From Halichondria panicea (Eukaryota; Porifera; Demospongiae; Suberitida; Halichondriidae), in assembly GCF_963675165.1 (NCBI RefSeq), contig NC_087379.1, positions 4,093,442 through 4,157,441 on the forward strand: a stretch of 64,000 bases of DNA, given 5' to 3'. Position numbers and translations under genes: made by a program. Under the pieces are notes generated by a model. That model ran no database searches. It was not told the origin of the DNA and was given only the letters and a program-made list of their open reading frames with translations. Shown here one piece after another: positions 33,639-44,377 of this stretch (position 1 is its first letter; each line of letters begins with the position of its first letter).

Positions 33639-33778
33639 GTCTGCAGGCAAAATCCACGCCAATTAATTTTTAATCGGCGTGGATTTACCAGGCCGAGTTT
33701 TCTCTTTTATAACGGTAGGTGCCCATGGGTTGCAAGTACTACATGTAAATGTTCGCTGTCACACATAAATACATATAA

Positions 33779-36717
33779 TTATGCAGGAAAACAACAAGTA
33801 TATACATTATATACAGTTAAACAACATACAGAACATAAGTTTTTACGTCGGAAGGATAAGGTTCCCAGTTTCTCTTAGAGTCAATGATGAATTGTCCAGG
33901 TTAAGTAAGTATTGAGGATGCATAAAAGATGTGCTTAAAAATGAATCAATAAATACACACAACACTATTACACACTCGTGAACATCAGTACAGAAACTTT
34001 GACAGTAGGACACACAATATAACAGAAATAACAGTGGTCAAATATGTGCAGCATCCCATCCGACTGGCACCATCCAATCCACCAATGCTGTCAAGGATAT
34101 TAATGTTAACGTCTCCAGGACCTCCATTAGTAGTAGGGTCAGTATTTCCGTTGTCTACATTGTCTACATTGTCTGGGCCGGTGCTGGTATCTGCGAGAAG
34201 GAAACGGAAAAGAAAATGTTGAGTACACTGAGATCACATAAAAGTCACACTAACACACCAACCGAGTAAAATAGCAGCACACTGGAACCAAGCAACTACC
34301 AAAACTCGTCAAAGCCAACAATATACTATAGATTCAATACGAAATTAACTATCCTCCGAGTGTCAAGTTGGAACCCCTTGGATATAGAAGCGCTCAAAGA
34401 GAAAAGCGATGCACTAGCTGCCATGCATGCAGCACACACTAGCAACTAGGTAAGCAAACCACACCCATACCATCAGGAACCTCCATGGTTGAGGCTTCAT
34501 TGTCTACATTAGGTGGATCTGTTGTGGGGTCTGTGTGTATACAAGTCACTGTGAATTAGCTCAGTAATTTATTTTTAGTTGCGTGGTTTTAATTTTGTAT
34601 TGAATGAGCACTGTGAACCACACAACTAATTAAAGATTGCACTCTTCATTCCACACTTTATCCAAAGCACATATAATTATATATAGCTCTCTACCGGTTA
34701 TAAGGTTGCACACACTGCCACTATACCGGTGAAAGAAACACCAAGAAACCTTGGTATCATGCAAACAAACATGGTTGCTGTACAACAACATTGTAAACGT
34801 ACATAATTACCCAAACATACAGTCAAGCATGGCTGTCTAATAGTTACTAGTTACATGTACATAAATATTACTTCGACAAACTAACATAAAATTTACACAA
34901 AATTGTAGACGTACGTAATGTGTACCCAAACAGGTGACCACTCAACACACTCAATGTACAGTCAAACGTACAGCACTCAAGCAAAAGCAGTACTCACCAT
35001 CGAGAATCTGCAGCTCCAGTATAAGACCAGCGGAGCACTGACCTCCAGATGTTTCATCAAATAAACCACCACCTACTTCTTGTGTTGCGTTTAAAACAGA
35101 ATAACCTGAGGAAAGATTACACGAATAGTTGACAAGAGAATTGATAGCTACAATCTGAATATTGTCTGTGTACAAGACACGCGTTAGCTTGAGGAAAACA
35201 TACATCTTGCAAGTTAGCACACAGTGACTATTGCAAGTTACACAATACCAACACAGCTGTGGACGGTGCAACAAGCATTGTAAAGCACCAAGGTCACATG
35301 ACAAGGACAAAGACACACTGCCTGGCTACATTCAACTCGCAAAAGTGGTGTTCCCGATAGACATGCCACAACAAGTACCTACAAAACCATACTAGTAACC
35401 ACATTCTTCCTTTGAAATTCCTGATTCAAAGGATGGAGACAGCTTTGTCTTCATAGAAAGGTCAAAGCACTATAGTGAATAGCTGCAGGTGTAGGTTCCA
35501 GTAGCCTCGTTCCCAGGCCTTATTTTTTCTTACTGTTGTCATTGTTCAATCATAATACCATAATAGAAGGCAGCAAAGATAGAAATGGGCGTACAGTTAA
35601 GAAAAAGTAAGGCCTGGTTTGGGAAATCGCGTGATCCACAAGGATTTTCATAAACGTGGGCGATTTGTATCCCACAATCGTGACGTAAGGTATTCTCCCA
35701 CGCATTCAGAGTTAATAAGACTATACTGAGACATGTACGTACACTGCCAAGGTGGTTCCACTAAGCTACTGCAAGTCAGGGAACCAGCGTGGCCAGCTAA
35801 GCTATTAGTTTAGATCTAGCATTTAGAAAGACGGAATCTAAACACACGATCTAGATAGTAGATCTAGCTAGCTTGTATAAACAGCTTGCAAACTTCCAGT
35901 TCCAAGTCCACGTCCAGCTTGCTGCAGCCAAAGTTTTATTATAGGCAGTCCAACACCTCTAGCGCTACATGCCCACGCTCATTTTCACCCTTCTACCACC
36001 CTTCTACCCTCACGCGACTTCCCGATACAGGGTCTCCTTTTTCGTAACTCTACCTCTATTTTTTTCTTTATTCCTCCAATTAATACCATATTTTATCTTA
36101 TTGAATGACTAATGCAGTATTTTATTTTATTGAACGATTGTGATAAAGAACAGAAAAAGGAAAGCCTGTGTAGAGTCTAGGGTTCCAGTATTTACTAGAA
36201 GAACATAGTAGAGAGTCTACATTGTACATCCGAGTCCATGAATTGGCACAAATCATTATTGAAAACCTGTGCATGCATGTACTTAGCAAATATGTACACA
36301 TTTGTTGGGTGCCAGAACACAAGCAATGTACCCACTCCAAAGTTATAATTTCACCATATTAGGAGTTTATGTGAATGTGTACACACAGGTGGGTTTATTC
36401 GATGATAAAATGAACAAACGACCTAATCAAATACGCCTTCTGAATTTGGTTGGGGTTTCATAACGCGCTGTACATTAGTGCTACAAACCCTTGTAGTAGA
36501 TAGCAGGAGTGCACTCCTGTAGGTAGTGATCACGGTTAGGCCCTTCAATCTCACTGCCTTAATACCCTATTCATGCAATCCTGCTAATATATACATCGTA
36601 GCATGTATCAAACATTAGCTCCTATGGGAGAATAAATAAGATGCATGTGGAAACTCTTGGTACAGGTCTTAAAGTTAATATGTACGGTACGAATGGATCA
36701 AAAACTGATAGGGTGCT
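33779..36717 (-). repeat. Segmental duplication, copy A (partner 51318-54271)
   Basis: About 2.94 kb that matches 51318-54271 in direct orientation with only scattered substitutions and small indels. The first shared bases are TTATGCAGGAAAACAACAAG and the last GATAGGGTGCT. It carries the last three exons of the cupredoxin-like gene and the repeat also seen, inverted, at 1-420. Confidence 0.93.
33985..35105 (-). pseudogene. Orphan 3' half of cupredoxin-like gene (copy A)
   Basis: Three exons on the minus strand, 35105-34998, 34530-34471 and 34190-33985, match exons 4-6 of the gene at 51.5-56.9 kb in length (108, 60 and 206 nt) and in phase. All frames are open to TGA at 33985-33987. The C-terminal cupredoxin strand region with GGQCSAGLILEL, the Asp/Asn/Thr/Pro-rich stalk and the hydrophobic tail are preserved. 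Exons 1-3 (signal peptide and most of the domain) lie beyond the duplication break and have no counterpart upstream to about 41 kb. It is either a partial-duplication pseudogene or an artefact of an uncollapsed haplotype. Confidence 0.75.
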
Positions 36718-37196
36718 GAATGATCAGCTCCCTCCCGATTGAATAGTCTGTACAAACCTTTGAACTACCTACTACACTAAAAATTTAGAGCTGAAAGGAA
36801 GGTTTAGACCTCCGGAATTAGAACGAAGTAGCTAAATTAATTTTTTACACACAAAACAAATTAAAAATTGTGGGCGTGGCTGCGTTTTAGCTGATTCAGC
36901 AATAATTGCTGGTCCCAGTTGGTCCCAGTCCTTAACCTACGAGTACTACAATTAGCTCTATTCGTGCAGGAGTGCATGAATAGAGGTATTCACAGTATAA
37001 CTATTCACCTTTGTATGTTTGTTGTGATAACAATAATTAACCTGTCTATACATGGATCATGACTAAGTGGATCATGGATCATAATAAGTTACGATGTACG
37101 GGTGTTGAGAAGGAGTAAGCTGCAATCAACACTTGCAACAAGCTATATTATAATTATAGTCTCAAGTATTTCTCCTGCAACCAAGACCAAGCATCA
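36718..37196. other. Non-coding stretch
   Basis: Unique A/T-rich sequence after the duplication. I see no gene or repeat. Confidence 0.4.
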
Positions 37197-37535
37197 ATGG
37201 AGCTTAATTTACAAAGCAGTAGTCTCTCTATAGAATGCAGTGAGAGTACCAACAGCTGTTCTGCAGAGCTTATAGTTGGACTACAGAACACTACCAAAGT
37301 CTACACTAGCACTGTTGCTGCAAGATTACAAGCTACTGTTGTTAGCTCACCCATGCAAATGCAAGCTACCCAGCTGATCACACAGAGAGCTGTTGATTAT
37401 CGATCTGAGCTTGTCATCGGATTGCAAAACTGTATCAAGTTGGTTCGATGCACTAAAGTCATTCAACAAGAAACTGACTACACTGCAAGTGGAGCCATGC
37501 CGCTGGCTAGAAGAGACATTCTGATTTGTCGATAA
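37197..37535 (+). CDS. Hypothetical 112-residue protein with internal repeat
   Basis: An ATG-initiated open frame without introns. The product is Ser/Thr/Gln-rich and contains two related segments, SAELIVGLQNTTKV (about residues 22-35) and RSELVIGLQNCIKL (about 68-81), separated by 46 residues, each followed by a Val/Thr-rich stretch. It has no signal peptide, membrane segment or domain that I recognise. An internal protein repeat is some evidence against chance. It may also be a leftover exon or part of an unknown repeat. Confidence 0.35.
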   Translation: MELNLQSSSLSIECSESTNSCSAELIVGLQNTTKVYTSTVAARLQATVVSSPMQMQATQLITQRAVDYRSELVIGLQNCIKLVRCTKVIQQETDYTASGAMPLARRDILICR

Positions 37536-38786
37536 CTACATGTACATGTAACTGTGCAAACAAAATTTTTCTGCTTCGTAGTTTGTTATATCTTTTTTGG
37601 TGGTGTATTTTTTCGGTTTGTTTGTTGTGTAAAATTATGTGGCTTCTTCTTGTGGTCACTCTTCTTCTGGATATGCCTGAATAATTTGTTAGCCTCGAAT
37701 CCAATTGTGTACTCTTACTATTACGTTATGGAGTGCCGTTTGTATCAAAATCCTTTTTTTAAGGACAATGTCCACGAGAAGGCGTTATTCCTCGAGCCAC
37801 GGATATTTACTAAACATCAGTGTTATAAAAAGCAGTGCAAAACAGTGATATTTAGTAATAAGTACAATACAATACACGTATAAAATTACATTGAAAACCT
37901 TGTTTGGGACAGCCAGCACTGGCCGGTTAACGGAATAGCGAGTAGCCGTGCTTCAGGGTGAGTTTTGTGCAGTAAACATGTAGCTAGCTATAGCATTCCG
38001 TGCCAAGCCGTTTGGCTGGTATATCGAGGTGGCCGTACTTCAGGGAGCCGGAATAGCGAGAGTCTACTGTAGTGCATTCTGTGTACCAATGCATGGGTGT
38101 GCTTGTGTTAGAGTCATCCCGCCACACTTAGAAGGGCGTGACGTTATCATTTTTCTGCCAAGAAGCTAGCTGAGCAGTTATGGAGTATTTATGATTCTCT
38201 AGTACCTAGAGGTATTGTAGCCTCGATACCAGGCTGCATGCACTTTTCTCAAGGCCTATGAGGAGGCTAGGAGTATTGTAGCCATGCTTACGTAGGTATA
38301 TCCACTCAATATTGTTGACAGGATTGTCTTCTTTCAAATCAGAGGCACGTACATAGCACGTACATACCCTTGGCTCTATTGAGGTGAGGGCTTATTCACC
38401 TATTTTAATGTTGTTAACGCACTCTTGATTTGTTTTAGTTATAAATAGTTGATGAGATATGGTGGTAGAACTTGTGCGTATCTTTGTTAATATCTTTGTT
38501 ATGTCAGAACAATTTAATGTTATAAGTTGTAACTTTTTATTACAGAAACTGATGGTGGAGTCAGTGGATCCCGTCGGACATTAATTAAACCCCCTCATCG
38601 ACAGTTCACTGTTTCTATCACCACACCCTGCATGTTTATCATTAATGTTATAAATTATCTCTGTTATAATTACAAATTTGCCTTCATGAGAACAATTCTG
38701 TATGGTGTTGCGTTGCAGCTACTTGTATGTCAAGAAATGATTCAGCACTGATATATATACATGCACACATAGCATAGCAGTTATTT
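37536..38786. other. Non-coding stretch with one degenerate mini-element
   Basis: T-rich sequence at 37560-37690 gives an accidental hydrophobic frame. A 52-bp relative of the palindromic family lies at 38218-38269 (TAGCCTCGATACCAGGC...GGAGGCTA), with flanks GAGGTATTG and GGAGTATTG (7 of 9 matching). I see nothing else. Confidence 0.5.
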
Positions 38787-38829
38787 GCAGAGTCCTGAAG
38801 GGACAATAATTGTCCCTTCAGGACTCTGC
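38787..38829. repeat. Perfect 43-bp hairpin
   Basis: GCAGAGTCCTGAAGGGACAAT, a single A, then the exact complement. It is followed at once by a second inverted repeat, TAAGTGGCT...AGCCACTTA (38830-38854). No oligo-T follows, and a terminator role is not expected in a eukaryote. Confidence 0.85.
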
Positions 38830-39264
38830 TAAGTGGCTCATCATTAGCCACTTAGCCTCAGTACAACCATATAGTCTATATGGTATACTATAGGTACAAC
38901 TGCACTAAAATTAATACCGCCTTGAATCGAGGCTACCACTGCACTATCCTGGAAGGGCAGCTAATTCATGAGAGTATTGACTCAATTCGCGAACTTTGAC
39001 CTCGGCTAACCTTCTGGATTTAATTAACGCCACTATTTTAGTGAATTACTATGGGGTGCCGTTTGTCTAAAATTGACATAAAATTATGTTTTAACTTTTA
39101 CTTGACACTTACAAACATAAGTATAATTTATGCCACCTATGTATAAGTACGCCACTTATAATACATAAGGGGGTGACTTATATGTATAAGTACATCACCT
39201 ATATATAAGAGGGGGACTTATGTATAAGTACATCACCTATATAAGAGGGTGACTTATGTATATA

Positions 39265-39801
39265 TCCGACTAGAAAAATATTTGCAATGTGAAAAATTGC
39301 TAGGATTGGCCAGGGGAACCACAAAAAAGCGTGGAAACAAGAAATCTGACGAGAGCATAACTCCAATCCGTTACAACGTCAATCACATGTATACTGGTAG
39401 TTTTCCCATGTTTTCCCTGCCAATATGCCACGCAATTTTTACTGGTGGAGTGATGACCAATCCCTATATATTTATTATACATCCATTTTGGAATGTGCGG
39501 GCACATAATCATGATGATTTGTGATGAATTGATGTTCCTAATACATGCAGTGTTGAGCACAGGTATACACACAGTCCATCCATGCGTAGTAACATGCACG
39601 GACCGTCTGGTGACCTGCATGGAAGGATGTGGTGGATCTGGAACACAGTCTATTATTTAATATACTATGTATTGTACATGTTCATGATGTTGTAACGGAT
39701 TGGAGTTATGCTCTCGTCAGATTTCTTGTTTCCACGCTTTTTTGTGGTTCCCCTGGCCAATCCTAGCAATTTTTCACATTGCAAATGTTTTTCTAGTCGG
39801 A
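39265..39801. mobile_element. Foldback element 1 (arms of about 120 bp)
   Basis: The left arm 39265-39385 (TCCGACTAGAAAAATATTTG..., TTGGCCAGGGGAACCAC..., CATAACTCCAATCCGTTACA) is repeated inverted at 39683-39801. About 295 bp of unrelated sequence lies between. The arm sequence and the right flank (GATTCCCTTT...TCAGTACAG) are shared with the element at 40147-40655. No coding capacity seen. Confidence 0.85.
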
Positions 39802-40146
39802 TTCCCTTTTTTTTCAGTACAGTTTACGTATCATGACATGCATAAGTGGAACGTCAAGAGGCAGTACAGAAGTTCAAGAGAAGACAGGACTAATCAGATA
39901 TCTTCTCGAATATCTCTGGACTAATAATTATAGTAATGAGTAATAATTATTGCTTGATATGTTGAATTTGTGAATCAGTATTAGCCATTTTAAGAGCATG
40001 ATATCTAGCCAGTACATATAGCATGCCTGTCAGAGAAAGGGAGCTAGAGCTAAACAGTGTGAAGAAAAGCCGCAACACCTCAGGCTCTGGAAAGCACTGC
40101 TGCACTGATTTTAGGCGCACGGTTTATTAGCCACGCCTATCTATTA

Positions 40147-40655
40147 TCAAACTAAAAAAACATTTGCAATGTGAACGTTGCTAGGATTGCCAGGAAAAGA
40201 AAAGCGCGAAAAAGCGAAGAAACAAGAAATTCGGCGAGTGCATAACTCCAATCCGTTACAACTTCATTCACATGTACTGTTTAAATTTTTTGTTCGTTTT
40301 GTGCTTTTCCTGGCCAATCCTTCAGTAATTTTTATCATATAATTATAGTGAATTTTTTGCAAGCTATATAATGTTTGTGATGTTTTCCCTTACAGTGTTG
40401 AGCAAACATGCAAGTGTTGGATGTGTGGGTGGATGATTGCTAATTCAGTTATTCGCGGTTCACATTTTTACCCAACTTGTATTTTGATTCTAAAATCATT
40501 ATCACAACAGTAGGCCACTCGGCTGTACATGTTCATGGCGTTGTAACGGATTGGAGTTATGCACTCGCCGAATTTCTTGTTTCTTCGCTTTTTCGCGCTT
40601 TTCTTTTCCTGGCAATCCTAGCAACGTTCACATTGCAAATGTTTTTTTAGTTTGA
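40147..40655. mobile_element. Foldback element 2, same family
   Basis: The left arm from TCAAACTAAAAAAACATTTG through CATAACTCCAATCCGTTACA is repeated inverted at about 40532-40655. Arms match each other almost perfectly and match element 1 at about 80 percent by eye. The inserted middle differs from that of element 1. Confidence 0.85.
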
Positions 40656-41025
40656 TTCCCTTTCTTTTTCAGTACAGCAGTATTTTTATACTCTTCAATA
40701 ATGAAATGTGAAATGCCTAAGAGGAATGTCAAGAAGCAAGAGAAGAGAAGAGAAGAGAAGAGAAGACAGGCCATGCAGACTGGAATATATGAACACATAA
40801 TTCTTATTACAGTGTTCATTTATCTATGCATGTTAAATACTAGAGTGTATACTTCAAAGTGCAAAAGCATGGAGGCCTATGGTAGATCTAGCCAGTAGCA
40901 TACCTGAGTTGAGAATGGAGAGAAGTTGGAGAAAAGGACTAGGACTGTTTGTGTACCATCATGTCACAGCCGGTTAACCAGCCACGCCCATCTCATAAGT
41001 TGCCATGTGCGTTGCTGTGGCAGTC

Positions 41026-42209
41026 TTTTTTTTTTTTTTTTTTTTTTCAATAATACACACACTCAGTATAGTTCAATGTACAGTACAGTGTAATAATTAT
41101 GCTAGTTAGTTCAATGTTCAGGGATCAGTGGTCTGTTATCAGTGACTCACTGATCACTAAATCGATTGGGAGGGAAGTTGCTTTTGAGGCCTTGCCTGCA
41201 GTTGAACGAGCTCCTCTGATGGCTTGGATTGAAGATCTTAGGAGTGAAAACGAGAGGGGGCATCTCAGCCAATTCATTGTGGAGGTATAGGGTTGGTCCC
41301 ATTTTGCGGCCAGGAGGGTGGCTAGACGCTTGTAAGTGGATGTTGAAGCGGGGCCAAGGCCTCCTGTTGATGACATCACGAGTGGTGTGAAGGAAGAGTG
41401 CTCTATTTCTTGGATTCGACTTTCATAAGCACGTTTCTTTACCAATTCGTGTTTTCTGTAGGGGTTGGTCTGTCTGTTTGAGGCTGCATGGGGGTTAAAG
41501 ACGCGCACATCAAAGTAGGTGCGTTTGAAGCGTCCTCCCCATAGCCCATTTGCGGCAATGTCTAGGCGAGCTCCTTCTGTGATGTTTGCTGTTGTTCCTG
41601 GGAGGTGCTCTCCTGAGATTGGCTGCAAGTGTGGTTCGATGCATACATTGTTGCAGACTTCTGATAGGAGGTTGGCCGTTATGTCTCTGATTTCGTTGTG
41701 ACGTAGTGATGGAAACCCTCCCTTGGGGCATGATAATACGTGTTCTACAGAGAACGTTTTTCCGCATTCACAGTTAGTAGGGGTGCTTGACGGTACCCAG
41801 CCATATCTCAGGCATAGGGCGTCCCGGAAAGCACATTTGTGTAGGTTAAAACCAAACTCTGACACTGGAAGGGCGGTCAGCCAGCTTGAGGCTCCTTTCT
41901 CCTGGGCTAGTGCCATTGAATGTTGAAGGGTGCTAGAGAGTGTTGGCTTGAGGAGGCTGGCAGCTTCTAGTTGTTGTGAGCGCCTTTGTTTGTGTGTTTC
42001 CCCTTTGGCCTTAAGCTGGTTTTCACATACTTCTGGTGAGTAAGTGGTGGACTGTTCTAAAATCATGGTCTTCAAGGCGCTGGTGATTTTTTGCGAAGCT
42101 GAGTATTCCGCAGAGGAGCGTTTTGATGGGTTGTGTAGTCCTATTCCCCCCAGTCTCGCGGGCATGGCTAATAGTTCTCTTTCGGTATCATTAGGGGGGG
42201 GCCTTCCTG
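41026..42209 (-). mobile_element. 5'-truncated non-LTR retrotransposon insertion with poly(A) and 10-bp target duplication
   Basis: Read on the minus strand, this insertion ends in 22 A (T run at 41026-41047). TGTGGCAGTC stands on both sides (41016-41025 and 42210-42219). Truncation at the 5' end, a poly(A) tail and a target duplication are the marks of target-primed reverse transcription. It contains the open frame described separately. Confidence 0.88.
41125..42165 (-). CDS. C-terminal part of non-LTR retrotransposon polyprotein: zinc knuckle and nuclease-like domain
   Basis: 346 open codons; the frame is open further upstream into the truncated 5' edge (TERELLAMPARLGG...), so the listed ATG is not the real start. 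The order is an RT tail (ARLGGIGLHNP), then a helical linker. A CXCX7HX3C knuckle (C-E-C...H-V-L-S-C) is followed by GGFPSLRHNEIRD. A PD-(D/E)XK-like pattern follows: EGARLDIAANG, TYFDVRVFNPHA, then KHELVKKRAYESRI. The layout RT, CCHC knuckle, nuclease is that of endonuclease-type non-LTR elements such as R2/CRE; this assignment is from pattern. No internal stop, so it is a young insertion, but it lacks the RT core. Confidence 0.8.
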   Translation of the reverse strand: MPARLGGIGLHNPSKRSSAEYSASQKITSALKTMILEQSTTYSPEVCENQLKAKGETHKQRRSQQLEAASLLKPTLSSTLQHSMALAQEKGASSWLTALPVSEFGFNLHKCAFRDALCLRYGWVPSSTPTNCECGKTFSVEHVLSCPKGGFPSLRHNEIRDITANLLSEVCNNVCIEPHLQPISGEHLPGTTANITEGARLDIAANGLWGGRFKRTYFDVRVFNPHAASNRQTNPYRKHELVKKRAYESRIQEIEHSSFTPLVMSSTGGLGPASTSTYKRLATLLAAKWDQPYTSTMNWLRCPLSFSLLRSSIQAIRGARSTAGKASKATSLPIDLVISESLITDH

Positions 42210-42214
42210 TGTGG

Positions 42215-42305
42215 CAGTCATTTAAAGATGGCGGAATTGCGTAGGTAAGAAAAGTGGAGCCTGAGAGGTCATCTGCCTCTTGGAAGCGGACGCAATTCTG
42301 AGAAA
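42215..42305 (+). repeat. Short repeat flanking the Ginger-like element (partner 46471-46560)
   Basis: It shares TTAAAGATGG, GGAATTG, TAGGTAAGA, CTGAGAGGTCATCTGCCTC and TGGAAGC in order with 46471-46560, in the same orientation. The non-LTR element inserted at its left edge. Its identity is unknown. Confidence 0.7.
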
Positions 42306-42853
42306 AACGCCCATGGTCCGGGTTCTAGTCGACTAGAGGCTGTATCTAGAATCTTCTAAACATGTCTGTACAAGGAGGAAATGCTTTCCAAGAAAGTTAC
42401 TTACTAACTTACTTACTTACTTACTTACTTAGTCAGTCAGACAAAACCCGGTGAAATATGAAAATAGTGCAATTTTTCAAATATCAATAGTAATGCATGA
42501 GAATATTCATAGACTATAATTTCACACATTTAGACAGATAAAAGGCTAACTAAGCTATCTGTCAACTCAGTTTCTTGCTGTGGCCTTTCCCTGCAGAAAT
42601 AGAGCAGTCTAAACACGAGTCAAAATTTGTGCAATAATTGAAAACACACACAACTGCACTGTCAATCCTATGTACAACCTACTGGTTGTACTAACCTACT
42701 GGTTGTACTGTAACGCCGTATATGGTCCCCGCCATAGAATGTCCCCCCGGACCATCTACGGCAGCGATATTTGGTCCCCCCTAGAAACTAGCCAATGAGA
42801 GCATGCACTAGCCTGCTGCTTGCATGCACATCATTCAAATGATATTGATCAAG

Positions 42854-44377
42854 ATGGAAGAAGAGACTGAGATTAAACTAATAGAGAAGGCTTACAATCA
42901 AGCTAACTCAAGGAACTTATCCTGAGGGTTCTACAAAGAATGAGAAGAGAGTGATCAGAAGGAAAGCAACTACACTGGATGTTGTTGATGGGGTTTTGCA
43001 CTATAGAAGAATGGATGGAGGAAGAGTAAGGATAAATTACTGAATAACAAGCTAGCTGTTGTAATTGTGCAAAGAGGTGCATGGAAAATCGAGTTCCTCT
43101 TTCTTGGTCAACTCCTGTCAAGAGATTCTTACCACCTCTTCCATGCAGGTGCGGGTTGTCATGGATAAGAAGGAAAGGGAGCAGATTTTGCTCTCATGTC
43201 ATGCAACACCAACATCTGGTCACTTGGGAACAAAAAAGACACTTGCCCGAGTCACTGAGAGGTTCATGTGGCCTGGTGTGACTAAAGAGGTTTATACTAT
43301 GGTAGGTGCATAATTTATTATCTTGTAGATACTTATACGTACACGTACACGTAGGTGACAGAGTTAAGTGGCAATCGTGTACTGGAACCTTTATCTGCCT
43401 GAACTTTGTTGATTAAAAGTATTATCTGTGTATATACATATACATGTAGATCGAGACCTGCGATGCCTGTCAGAGGACGGGTAGGAAGATCAGCACTGCA
43501 GCGCCAGAGCTCCACCCAGTTCCTGTGGTTTCACCTTGGCACCACCTCGGGATTGATTTTATTGGCCCTCTTATTTGCTCAACTCAAGGCAGTCGCTACA
43601 TACTTACGATTTGTGACTACTTCACAAAGTTTGTACTTGCTATTCCGATGGAAAACAAGCTTGCTTCTGGTGTTGCTGCTTCTCTCTACAAGGTATTGAA
43701 TTTCTTATTAAAGTTTATTAAATTATAAGTGCGTGCACGCATGCAGGTTTTCATGATGTTTGGAATACCAAGAGTCATCACTTCCGATCAGGGTGGAGAA
43801 TTCCACAATGATCTAGATGATCGACTAATGGAAATGTTGGGTATTCAACATCGGCTTTCTACTCCTTACCACCCGCAGGTATAATTATGATATAATTTTA
43901 TACATAGACATTGTTTACTAATCGCTGCAGGCAAATGGACTTGTTGAGCGGTTCAACCAAACAATCCAAACCATGCTCGTTAAGTTTGTCGATACGAAGA
44001 AGGACAGTTGGCAGGACTATCTTGAGTCGTGTGTATATGCCTACAACACATCAAAGCATGAATCCACCAAGCATTCTCCTTTTGAGGTTATGTTCTCCCG
44101 TAAGGGTGTGTTACCGGTGGACATGATTAATGTTCCAAACTGCTCTGACGAATTGCAGCTTTCTTACAGTGAAGATATATCTTTTTTTCAGTCTGAGCAT
44201 GCTGAACATCGAAGGCTACAACTGGAAGCAGTAAAAAAGAACATTCTCAAAGCTCAAGCCAAGCAAAAGGAACAATATGACAGAAAGCATCACAAGCCCG
44301 AAGTTTTCCAAGTAGGCTCTATTGTCTTGAAGAAAGATTTTCTAAAAAAAAAAGCGAGTCCATGGCAAGTTGGATCC
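42854..44377 (+). pseudogene. Integrase-type transposase of element 1, with introns; frameshifted
   Basis: A cut-and-paste transposase related to Gypsy integrases. An N-terminal piece from ATG 42854 breaks near 42920 and resumes with KRVIRRKATTLDVVDG. Exons: to 43025, 43149-43301, 43450-43692, 43747-43878 and 43931 onward, with GT-AG introns between. The H2C2 knuckle is complete (CHATPTSGHLG plus ETCDACQRTG). The catalytic triad is present: GIDFIGPL, ITSDQGGEF and NGLVERFNQTI. The frame is lost at a run of ten A (44344-44353) and again at a run of four G (44383-44386), just before the GPY/F motif; both are sites where sequencing error is as likely as mutation. Confidence 0.88.

Noticed and set aside
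34951-35316. 121-codon frames at 34951-35316 and 52518-52883 (minus)
   Set aside because: They are the 108-nt cupredoxin exon read through into its introns; the splice sites at both ends explain the conserved core.
37554-37883. Hydrophobic, membrane-like frame of 109 codons
   Set aside because: It comes from a T-rich stretch, lacks a sensible ATG context and has no second supporting feature.
38787-38829. Transcription terminator
   Set aside because: The hairpin has no following T run and intrinsic terminators of this type are bacterial.
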